Below are positions 21,981 to 28,903 of a stretch of DNA of 64,000 bases, piece by piece. This DNA is from Millionella massiliensis. Its GTDB lineage: Bacteria; Bacteroidota; Bacteroidia; Bacteroidales; Rikenellaceae. The position numbers were made by a program, and so were the translations under genes. Each line of letters starts with the position of its first letter. The first letter of the stretch is position 1. The DNA lies in contig NZ_FNWD01000002.1 in assembly GCF_900104655.1 (NCBI RefSeq), positions 1,968,246 through 2,032,245 on the forward strand, written 5' to 3'. The notes under the pieces were generated by a model. The model was not told where the DNA came from, made no database searches, and saw only the letters and a list, made by a program, of their open reading frames with translations.

Positions 21981-22018
21981 AGAACGGCAACCTGTTACGA
22001 CAGGTTGCCGTTCTTTTT
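21981..22018 (+). terminator. Intrinsic terminator between convergent genes
   Basis: AGAACGGCAACCTG (21981-21994) pairs with CAGGTTGCCGTTCT (22001-22014) and a T run follows. The 456-base gap 21743-22198 otherwise holds nothing I recognise. Confidence 0.9.
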
Positions 22019-22198
22019 GTATGAGAAGCCTTGTGTGGAAAGCTATCGGAGAGCGTGATTTTATGGGATAATGGCTCCTCCGTTGTGTCGAATAGCCTGC
22101 GGAATGCCTGGTGAATACCTTGTTGGGCAACGCAGGCAGGAAATAGCTTGTGTACGGGCGCTTTGTATGCGGATGCGGGGTTGACCGGTCGCGGGATG

Positions 22199-23059
22199 TT
22201 AGGAGCGGCGGAAACTTTGCGAAACAAAGACCAGTATTTTCGGTAGGCCGGTGCGCCAGTAGGTCCAACTGTGGCCCCCGTTCCGTACGCGGTATTCGTG
22301 CGGAATGCCGTTGTCGCGCATCGTGATGTGGAGCATGGAGTTGCCGCGGTAGAGAAAATCGTCGTCACCACAGTCGATGCGGAACCGTACGGCGTTTTTC
22401 TGTTCTTTGGGCATGGCGGCCATCAGGTCAATTACGCTGTTTTTGGCCCAATGTTCTGTCGTGATGTTCGGACCGAAAATCTGCTCGAAAAGCTGCGGAA
22501 ACGTGCCGCCGTTTTTTTGCAACTCTTCGGTCGTGAAGACTGCGGCGCTCAGCGGACAGCAGGCCGAGAACAGTTCGGGGTGGTGGAGGGCATACAGCAG
22601 CGAACCGTAACCGCCCATCGAGAGACCTGCAATGGCCCGATACTCCTTTTCGGTGCGGGTGCGGTAGGTCTGTTCGATGTGGGGGATCAACTCCTGAAAG
22701 AACATCTCCTCGTAATTGAACTTGCCGTCGTACTGGTTGACGTACCAGGTTTGCCATCCGTCCGGCATGACGATGATCATCTGTGTGGCGTCGCCCGAAG
22801 CAATGGCCCGGTCGGCGATGGCCTGGACCTCTCCCTGTTGGCTCCAGCCGCGGTAATCGTCGCCCAGACCGTGCAACAGATAGAGTACGGGATAGGTGCG
22901 CTCGTTGGTATCGTAGCCGTCGGGCAGGTAAATCGCATATTTTACGGTGCGATTCAGGATTTTGCTCTCGAACGAACATTCTTGTTTTAATGTGCTGGCT
23001 TGCAGTGCGTTGATCGTCGTCAGGAGAGCGAAAACCAACAAAAGAAAAAATCTTTTCAT
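22199..23059 (-). CDS. Exported alpha/beta-hydrolase esterase (esterase D / CE1-like)
   Basis: 286 residues. ATG at 23059 gives MKRFFLLLVFALLTTINALQA, a signal peptide. Seen: PVLYLLHGLGDDYRGW with the oxyanion region, IIVMPDGWQTWYVN, and the nucleophile elbow GLSMGGYGS with S147; an Asp in RIDCGDDDF and the His in GGHSW near the end complete the triad. Family members remove acyl groups from carbohydrates (acetyl-xylan, feruloyl, S-formylglutathione-like esterases). Export and its neighbours suggest a role on glycans. Divergent from tRNA-Pro: their promoter boxes overlap in 23078-23110. Confidence 0.88.
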   Translation of the reverse strand: MKRFFLLLVFALLTTINALQASTLKQECSFESKILNRTVKYAIYLPDGYDTNERTYPVLYLLHGLGDDYRGWSQQGEVQAIADRAIASGDATQMIIVMPDGWQTWYVNQYDGKFNYEEMFFQELIPHIEQTYRTRTEKEYRAIAGLSMGGYGSLLYALHHPELFSACCPLSAAVFTTEELQKNGGTFPQLFEQIFGPNITTEHWAKNSVIDLMAAMPKEQKNAVRFRIDCGDDDFLYRGNSMLHITMRDNGIPHEYRVRNGGHSWTYWRTGLPKILVFVSQSFRRS

Positions 23060-23077
23060 AAAATATTTTTTGGGATG

Positions 23078-23110
23078 TTTGCAAATATAAAGAAAATTGC
23101 CGTATATTTG
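23078..23110 (+). promoter_or_regulatory. tRNA-Pro promoter
   Basis: TTTG at 23078-23081, 21-base spacer, TATATTTG at 23103-23110; the tRNA begins 14 bases later. Confidence 0.65.
23082..23089 (-). promoter_or_regulatory. -7 box of the esterase gene
   Basis: CAAATATA reads TATATTTG on the minus strand, 22 bases upstream of the ATG. It overlaps the -33 region of the divergent tRNA promoter, so the two units may compete. Confidence 0.5.
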
Positions 23111-23123
23111 CACACGGAATTTT

Positions 23124-23201
23124 CGGGGTGTAGCACAGTCCGGTTAGCGCGCCACGTTCGGGACGTGGAGGTCGGAAGTTCGAATCTTCTCACCCCGACC
23201 A
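23124..23201 (+). tRNA. tRNA-Pro (CGG)
   Basis: Acceptor arms CGGGGTG (23124-23130) and CACCCCG (23191-23197), discriminator A and an encoded CCA at 23199-23201. The anticodon stem CCACG/CGTGG encloses the loop TTCGGGA, anticodon CGG (codon CCG). T arm GGAAGTTCGAATCTTC is regular. Confidence 0.94.
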
Positions 23202-23213
23202 GTAAAGTTCCTA

Positions 23214-23246
23214 AAAAAGAGGTATCCATCGTGGGTGCCTCTTTTT
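23214..23246 (+). terminator. Terminator after tRNA-Pro
   Basis: AAAAGAGGTA pairs with TGCCTCTTTT around a short loop, ending in TTTTT. The rest of the 371-base gap up to 23572 holds only the next promoter. Confidence 0.7.
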
Positions 23247-23535
23247 GTTTTGGTGCTATTCGTCATTTGGGGCCGGACGAAGGAGGAAGGAAACGGTTCT
23301 GACCGCTCGTCGGTGTGCGCAGGCGTAGGGGGGACTCTTGGCGGGATGGATGGACATGCGGGCGGGACGTTCTGTTGCGAAATCGGATCTTGTTACAGTG
23401 GCGGGATATTGTCATTTGCCGCTATGGTATTCTGTGCGGTAGACTTTTCTGTCTATATGTAGTTCCCGGGATGCTTTCTGTTGATCTTCTTGAGGTAAAT
23501 GCGGTTCGGGGTGTCCCGGTTTTATCGAAAATCTC

Positions 23536-23543
23536 TATCTTTG
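23536..23543 (+). promoter_or_regulatory. -7 box of the YhcH-family gene
   Basis: TATCTTTG at 23536-23543, 29 bases before the ATG at 23573; -33 element unclear. Confidence 0.55.
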
Positions 23544-23572
23544 TTAGCGTAACTCAAACGATTGCATAAACC

Positions 23573-24052
23573 ATGATACACGATTCGCTGGGAAGCAGCG
23601 CCGCCAAATATGAAGCGTTGCATCCGCTTTTCCCTCAGCTGTTTGAATATCTCGACAGCCACCTCGACGAAATGGCCGATTCGGCTTTCGACGGAAAACA
23701 CGTCATTCAGGGCGACGACCTGTTTGTGATGGTGGGCACCCATGCGCTCAAGCGTCCCGAAGAGGCTGCTCTCGAGGCGCATGACCGTTATATCGACGTA
23801 CAGGTGGTGATCGCCGGGGCCGAAAGTTTCGGCTGGGCCCAGCGCGCTGCCTGCACCGAACCGCGCGGCGAGTTCGATGGCGATAACGATATTGTTTTCT
23901 ATAAGGATATGCCCACCAGCACCGTGACGGCACTGGCCGGCGAGTTTGTCATCTTTTTCCCCGAGGACGCCCATGCTCCCCTCATTCGCCCCGAAGGAGT
24001 AAGCGGGGGATGTCGCAAAGCGATCTTTAAAGTGAAAGTGGCCGGGAAATAG
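23573..24052 (+). CDS. YhcH/YjgK/YiaL family protein (DUF386)
   Basis: 159 residues, cytosolic. Recognised by YEALHPLFPQLFEYLDSH, GDDLFVMVGTHALKRPEEA, the metal-site region LEAHDRYIDVQVVIAGAE and the closing FFPEDAHAPLI. The family forms a cupin-like barrel and is linked to sugar metabolism, for example sialic acid gene clusters (YhcH) and the EbgC subunit of a beta-galactosidase; likely an anomerase or sugar-binding accessory enzyme, which is inference. It stands 220 bases upstream of the sulfatase on the same strand. Confidence 0.92.
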   Translation: MIHDSLGSSAAKYEALHPLFPQLFEYLDSHLDEMADSAFDGKHVIQGDDLFVMVGTHALKRPEEAALEAHDRYIDVQVVIAGAESFGWAQRAACTEPRGEFDGDNDIVFYKDMPTSTVTALAGEFVIFFPEDAHAPLIRPEGVSGGCRKAIFKVKVAGK

Positions 24053-24271
24053 AAATAGGACACTCGTGATTATTCGGGGAGAAGAGCCAGCAGGCGTCTG
24101 TACCCGAAATATACGGTGGCCAGGAGAAGGCAACAGGCGGCCGGTGACGGAATATTTGCCGGTCGAATCGGCTTGCGCGGTTACACTCTGCGACTATTCC
24201 GGAGGCTGCTTCCGAGGCTCTTGTTGCCCCTATTGCAAATGTTGAAACTACTAATCCATTCGATCCATACC

Positions 24272-25876
24272 ATGATTGACCGCAAACTGAATCTGGGCCT
24301 GTTGGCTTCGCTGGCGTTGTGTACGACCGGTGCGCAGGCGGCGGGTTTCGCTCCCAAATCGAAAAAAGGAGAGCCCAATAAACCCAATGTCGTGATTATT
24401 CTGGCCGATGACCTCGGTTTTGGCGATATTGCCTGCAACGGCTCGTTTCAGACCATCTCGACCCCGAACGTCGACCGTTTGGCCGCACAGGGCGTCCGTT
24501 TTGCCAATGCCCATGCCACGGCCGCAACCAGTACCCCCGCCCGGTACAGCATCCTGACCGGAGAGTATGCCTGGCGTGAACCCGGTACCGGCATTGCCCC
24601 AGGCGATGCGGCGATGATCGTCACCCCGCAGCACCAGACTCTGCCCGCGATGATGCAACGTGCCGGATATACCACGGCGGCCGTCGGAAAGTGGCACCTG
24701 GGGCTGGGCGACAAGGCCGGCAAACAGGACTGGAACGGTGTGGTTACTCCCGGTCTGAAGGATATCGGGTTCGACTACTCTTACATCATGGCCGCGACGG
24801 CCGATCGCGTGCCCTGTGTCTATATAGAGAACGGCCGAGTGGTCGGATTGGATCTGGTGAACCATCCCGAAGACTCGATTCGGGTAAGTTATAAGAAACC
24901 TTTTCCCGGTGAGCCTACCGGACGTAAGAACCCCGAGCTGCTCAAAATGAAGGCCAGCCACGGACATGACATGGCCATCGTGAACGGTATCGGCCGGATC
25001 GGGTACATGACCGGCGGCGGTGATGCGCTGTGGGTCGACGAGAACATTGCCGACACGATTACCAGTCGTGCCGTGCAGTTTATCGAACGTTCCGTAGCCG
25101 AACAGCAGAGTGCCGCGGAAGGAGAGGCAAAGCCCTTCTTCCTCTATTTCTGTACGAACGACATTCACGTGCCGCGTTGGCCGCACGAACGTTTTGTCGG
25201 CAAGAGCGGCATGGGACCGCGCGGCGATGCGATTCTGCAGTTCGACTGGTCTGTCGGACAGGTGCTCGATGCGCTGGATTCGCTGGGGGTGGCCGACAAT
25301 ACGCTGGTGATCCTCTCGTCGGACAACGGTCCGGTGGTGGACGACGGCTATCAGGACCGGGCGGTCGAACTGCTCGGCGACCATAAACCCTGGGGACGCT
25401 TCCGCGGCGGGAAATACAGCATTTTCGAAGCCGGAACCCGTGTGCCTGCCATTGCCCGCTGGCCGAAACACATTCCGGCCGGCAAGGTTAGCGATGCGGC
25501 GGCTTCGCAGGTCGACTGGTTTGCATCGTTGGCTGCGCTCGTGGGGCAGGAGCTCTCTGCCGGTGAGGCGCCTGACAGCCGCAACCACCTCGAAGTGTGG
25601 CTCGGCAAGGATCGCAAGAAGGGACGTGCCTATATCGTCGAAAATGCCGGCACGCTCTCCATTACGGTCGATGACTGGAAGTATATTGCCCCGAGCAACG
25701 GTGCCGCCCGGAACAACGATGTGAACATCGAGCTCGGGAACTCGAAGGAACCGCAGCTCTACAACCTCGTGGAGGATATGGGCGAACGGAACAACCTGGC
25801 TGCGCAGTATCCCGAAAAGGTGGCCGAACTGGCCGCCATGCTGGAACAGGTGCGTAAGCAGAACGACCGTCAGTGA
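24272..25876 (+). CDS. Exported S-type sulfatase
   Basis: 534 residues. The ATG at 24272 starts a signal peptide (MIDRKLNLGLLASLALCTTGAQAAG); the open frame upstream looks non-coding. Seen: metal-binding DD in ILADDLGFGD (46-47), the activation motif S-T-P-A-R at S87, followed by YSILTGE, then KWHLGL, DIHVPRWPHERF and SSDNGPVVDDGY. The Ser in place of Cys means the catalytic formylglycine must be made by an anSME radical-SAM maturase, which is not in the window. Substrate unknown; context suggests sulfated glycosaminoglycan or mucin glycan. Its stop overlaps the next start by one base, so it heads a three-gene operon. Confidence 0.93.
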   Translation: MIDRKLNLGLLASLALCTTGAQAAGFAPKSKKGEPNKPNVVIILADDLGFGDIACNGSFQTISTPNVDRLAAQGVRFANAHATAATSTPARYSILTGEYAWREPGTGIAPGDAAMIVTPQHQTLPAMMQRAGYTTAAVGKWHLGLGDKAGKQDWNGVVTPGLKDIGFDYSYIMAATADRVPCVYIENGRVVGLDLVNHPEDSIRVSYKKPFPGEPTGRKNPELLKMKASHGHDMAIVNGIGRIGYMTGGGDALWVDENIADTITSRAVQFIERSVAEQQSAAEGEAKPFFLYFCTNDIHVPRWPHERFVGKSGMGPRGDAILQFDWSVGQVLDALDSLGVADNTLVILSSDNGPVVDDGYQDRAVELLGDHKPWGRFRGGKYSIFEAGTRVPAIARWPKHIPAGKVSDAAASQVDWFASLAALVGQELSAGEAPDSRNHLEVWLGKDRKKGRAYIVENAGTLSITVDDWKYIAPSNGAARNNDVNIELGNSKEPQLYNLVEDMGERNNLAAQYPEKVAELAAMLEQVRKQNDRQ

Positions 25877-26583
25877 TGGGGTGCGCGGGGATTTCGACCT
25901 GGCGTCGGTGGAGCCTGTGGTGCATCGGCGTATTGGCGTTGTTGTGCGGTCTCGGTCGGAACGGATCGGCTCGGGCGGCTTCGCTGGAGCAGCCGGCAGT
26001 GAACAGTTGGATAACGGCGGCCGATCGGCTGGCTCGCGATATCCGGAAACTGGCGGAAGATTCGTTGTTTGCCGGTTGGTTTACTGCGGATGACGAGGTC
26101 AGGGCGCTGGTCGGGCAGATCGGGAGAGCCGGGTACGGCGCGCTGCAAAAGATATCGGTTGTTGAGGTGCCCCGGGCCGATCTGGCAGCCGGATTGGCGA
26201 CGCAGATCCAACCTGTTATGGATAGTGCGACCGTGGGGCGCTTCGTCTCGATGATGCAGAACCGAATCAATCCTTTCCTGGTCGTTTCGATGACGAACGG
26301 GCAGCAGGATGTCTCTTTTCTGGCAGCCTCTTCCCTGATGATCGAAAGCCGCACCTATATCCAGCCGCTGGATTGGCGCGACGACCTGTTGCTGGTGCTG
26401 GACTACGGAGCGGAGTATGCCGTGGCGGTGGCTTTCTGGCTCTCGGGCGAACATACGGTGACGGGACAGGCTGCTTTTGTCCGGACCGAATGTGTGGCCG
26501 GGCTGTTGGATTGGTTCGAAAAGTTGTGCGGCAGGTCGGTGACGGTGCTGACCGGTCGAAAATTGAAACAGGAGAATTTATGA
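25876..26583 (+). CDS. Unknown protein in the sulfatase operon
   Basis: 235 residues, not recognised. It starts at an ATG sharing its A with the sulfatase stop codon and ends with TGA overlapping the next ATG, so translation is probably coupled on both sides. Seen: an Arg-rich start and a hydrophobic stretch WSLWCIGVLALLCGLG (about 12-27), then ARAASLEQ which could be a signal-peptide cleavage region; the mature part has helices, including LARDIRKLAEDSLFAGWFT and a repeated hydrophobic pattern LLLVLDYGAEYAVAVAFWL. Few Cys. No enzyme motif found. Probably periplasmic or anchored. Confidence 0.75.
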   Translation: MGCAGISTWRRWSLWCIGVLALLCGLGRNGSARAASLEQPAVNSWITAADRLARDIRKLAEDSLFAGWFTADDEVRALVGQIGRAGYGALQKISVVEVPRADLAAGLATQIQPVMDSATVGRFVSMMQNRINPFLVVSMTNGQQDVSFLAASSLMIESRTYIQPLDWRDDLLLVLDYGAEYAVAVAFWLSGEHTVTGQAAFVRTECVAGLLDWFEKLCGRSVTVLTGRKLKQENL

Positions 26584-27071
26584 CACCTTTCAGACCTGTA
26601 CGGAGGCAGGACCGCCTGCTCGACTCCTCTGCCGCGGAGGAGCTGTTGTCCCGCGGGGAGTATGGCTTTCTGGCGATGTGCTCGCCGGAGGGGTACGGCT
26701 ATGGAATCCCGATCAGTTATGTCTACCGCCCGGAGCGGCATTGTCTCTATTTTCATTGTGCTCCCGAGGGGCACAAGTTGGATGCCGTCGCGGCCAATGA
26801 CCGAGTCAGTTTCTGCGTCGTCGGCGCCACGCAGGTGCATCCCTATACGACGGCTTACGAGTCGGCCCATCTGTTCGGGCGCCTTGCGGTCGTGGAGGAT
26901 GATGCGGAACGCTGGGAAGCGTTGCTGGCGCTGAGGGCAAAGTATAATCCGGAACTGGCCGACGCGCCGGATACCTATATTCGTCGATCGTTTGCCCGGA
27001 CGGTGGTGTTGAGGCTCGACGTGGAGCATCTCTCGGGTAAATGCAAGCGGGTTCCTCCCGCTGGGAAATAA
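26580..27071 (+). CDS. Pyridoxamine 5'-phosphate oxidase-like (NimA-type) flavoprotein
   Basis: 163 residues, cytosolic. Starts at the ATG inside ATTTATGACA, overlapping the preceding stop by four bases. Seen: the split-barrel FMN-binding pattern RGEYGFLAMCSPEGYGYGIPIS, YFHCAPEGHKLDAV, RVSFCVVGATQVHP and ESAHLFGRLAVVED. Related proteins reduce nitroaromatics (Nim) or are general flavin- or heme-binding proteins of unknown role. Its place after a sulfatase gives no functional link. Terminator follows at 27147-27204. Confidence 0.88.
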   Translation: MTPFRPVRRQDRLLDSSAAEELLSRGEYGFLAMCSPEGYGYGIPISYVYRPERHCLYFHCAPEGHKLDAVAANDRVSFCVVGATQVHPYTTAYESAHLFGRLAVVEDDAERWEALLALRAKYNPELADAPDTYIRRSFARTVVLRLDVEHLSGKCKRVPPAGK

Positions 27072-27146
27072 CGTTCGTGCAGATGCTGGCAAACGGCTGA
27101 CTGATCTGTTTCTTTTGGGAGCAGGAACGTCGGAAAAGTGCAGTCA

Positions 27147-27204
27147 AAAAAGCCTGTTACACAGTGGAGCAAAGTGTTGCTCGGACTGTGTGACAGGCTT
27201 TTTC
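27147..27204. terminator. Bidirectional terminator
   Basis: AAGCCTGTTACACAGT pairs with ACTGTGTGACAGGCTT, with an inner stem GAGCAA/TTGCTC, an A run before and a T run after. It ends both the rightward sulfatase operon and the leftward PH-domain operon. Confidence 0.88.
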
Positions 27205-27555
27205 GTGTGTGGTTGGGAGAACGACCCGGCGTGTGATCGTGGCGTTGCTTCAGGCAGGTTGAGGTGCTGCGGAGGGCGGCTGTTGCCGGACGCTCGTCGC
27301 TCGTTGTTGCGGGTGGGGGCGCGGTGGCCGGTATCCCGGAGGGCGGCAGATCAAGATTGGTTAGTTTCCGGGATCGCGCGGGCTGTGCTCATATTTCCTC
27401 ACCTTCGAGCTCCTTGTCTCTGCCTTTCTCTCTCTGGCTTTTCCCTCTCTCGGGTCTTTCTCTTCCTTATACGCGTATTCTCACCGTATTCCCTTGTGTC
27501 TGCACGCTCTATTCTTCCGTCCCGGCATCCACTGTCTATCCCCCCGCAGAACAAG
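27205..27555. other. Gap with a pyrimidine-rich tract, no gene seen
   Basis: About 350 bases. Between about 27390 and 27480 the + strand is strongly pyrimidine-rich (TCTCTGCCTTTCTCTCTC and similar). No reading frame with recognisable content. The tract could affect structure on the purine side, but nothing more can be said. Confidence 0.5.
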
Positions 27556-28071
27556 CTATTGGTATTGCTCGATGGCGGCGATAAAGGTTTCGGGGTCGTC
27601 GCAGCTGACGACGTACTGGTCTTCGTAGATGTTCTCGATCAGTACGAAGTTGCGCCATTGCGAGGCGTAGAGGCGAAATACTTTGCGTGCCCGGAAGCTG
27701 AAATAGTATCCGTAGTAGCCGCCAATACCGTAAACGCCCCAGATGGGGATGCAGTATTTCATGACGGCGGGGTCGAGCAGCTGCACCTGCCGGATGTCGC
27801 GGACGGGGATCTTGGCCAGTTCCATCACGCAGTGGATCTCGACGGAGTGTGGCGAGACGCGCATGAAACGGGGGATCGAGAGGGCGGCCAGCAGTAACAG
27901 TGCGATGATGACGGTGGTCACCCAGGCGGGCAGGTAGCTGCCGCCGGAGGAGTAGAACAACCATCCTACGCCTCCGGCAATGAGCAGCAGTGCCAACAGG
28001 GTGATCCATCGGGCTCGTTTGTCGATCCGGAAGCGGAACTTATGGTCGATGATTTCGGTCGGCGTTGCCAT
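27556..28071 (-). CDS. Membrane protein with bacterial PH-like domain
   Basis: 171 residues. Two transmembrane segments at about 24-40 (ITLLALLLIAGGVGWLFY) and 50-65 (VTTVIIALLLLAALSI), followed by a cytosolic domain with HSVEIHCVMELAKIPVRDI, VYGIGGYYGYYFSFRARKV and ENIYEDQYVVSCDDPETFIAAI, the layout of bacterial PH (bPH) proteins in Bacteroidetes. Function unknown. Last gene of a four-gene operon, four bases after TatD. Confidence 0.85.
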   Translation of the reverse strand: MATPTEIIDHKFRFRIDKRARWITLLALLLIAGGVGWLFYSSGGSYLPAWVTTVIIALLLLAALSIPRFMRVSPHSVEIHCVMELAKIPVRDIRQVQLLDPAVMKYCIPIWGVYGIGGYYGYYFSFRARKVFRLYASQWRNFVLIENIYEDQYVVSCDDPETFIAAIEQYQ

Positions 28072-28075
28072 TGGA

Positions 28076-28903
28076 TCAGAAGAAAATGCTGCGAGCCCGC
28101 CGGGTGGTGGCTTCCATTACGGTTTCCACGGGGATGCCTTTGATTTCGGCGATCTTGGCTGCGATGACCGGAATGTGGGCGCTCTCGTTACGGGTTCCGC
28201 GGTAGGGCACGGGGGTCAGGTAGGGAGAGTCGGTCTCCAAGACGATGTTTTCGATCGGGATGTGTTCAACCACCTTGACTGCCGAGGAGTTCTTGTAGGT
28301 GATGAACCCGCCGATGCCGACTGCGAAGTCGCCGAGTTTCTCGATCTCCTGATAGTCTTTCAGGGTTCCCTGGAAGCTGTGGAAGACGCCGCGGATCTGT
28401 CCGTGGAGGGGCTCCAGCAGGGGGAAGATTTCGTTCCATGCGTCACGCACGTGCAGAATCAGGGGCAGGTTGTACTCGATGGCGAGTTGCATCTGGATCA
28501 CGAGCGCCTGGCACTGTTCGGTCAGTGAGCTGGTGCTCCAGTGCAGATCGAGTCCGACTTCGCCGATGGCGCACCATTTGACGGGTTGTTGTTGCAGCAT
28601 CTGGCGGACGATCTGCAACTCTTCGCGCCATTTGGTGTTTTCGTTGACCGAAGTGGGGTGCATCCCGATGGCGGCGTGGCATACGTCGGGATATTGGCGC
28701 ACGGTGTCGATCATGGCTTGGTGGCTGCGCGAATCTACGGCCGGCAGGATGATCTGGTTGACGCCTGCGGCCACGGCACGTGCTATGGTCTCGGCCCGGT
28801 CGGCGTCGAAGTCGGCGTCGAAAAGGTGGGCGTGGGTGTCGATGTAACCGGTCTGCACGGGGGCGGACGTTACAGAGTGAGGAGTCTGTTGTAAACTTTC
28901 CAT
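28076..28903 (-). CDS. tatD: TatD family metal-dependent hydrolase
   Basis: 275 residues. Seen: the metal site YIDTHAHLFD near the N-terminus, IGMHPTSV, CAIGEVGLDLHW with the bridging Glu, LPLILHVRDAW, HSFQGTLKDY and ENIVLETDSPYLTP with the last metal Asp. TatD proteins are TIM-barrel 3'-5' nucleases acting in DNA repair or quality control. The start overlaps the end of the upstream GH89 gene by 34 bases. The N-terminal 17 residues before YIDTHAHL may be a mis-start; an internal start is not available as ATG before the motif. Confidence 0.93.
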   Translation of the reverse strand: MESLQQTPHSVTSAPVQTGYIDTHAHLFDADFDADRAETIARAVAAGVNQIILPAVDSRSHQAMIDTVRQYPDVCHAAIGMHPTSVNENTKWREELQIVRQMLQQQPVKWCAIGEVGLDLHWSTSSLTEQCQALVIQMQLAIEYNLPLILHVRDAWNEIFPLLEPLHGQIRGVFHSFQGTLKDYQEIEKLGDFAVGIGGFITYKNSSAVKVVEHIPIENIVLETDSPYLTPVPYRGTRNESAHIPVIAAKIAEIKGIPVETVMEATTRRARSIFF

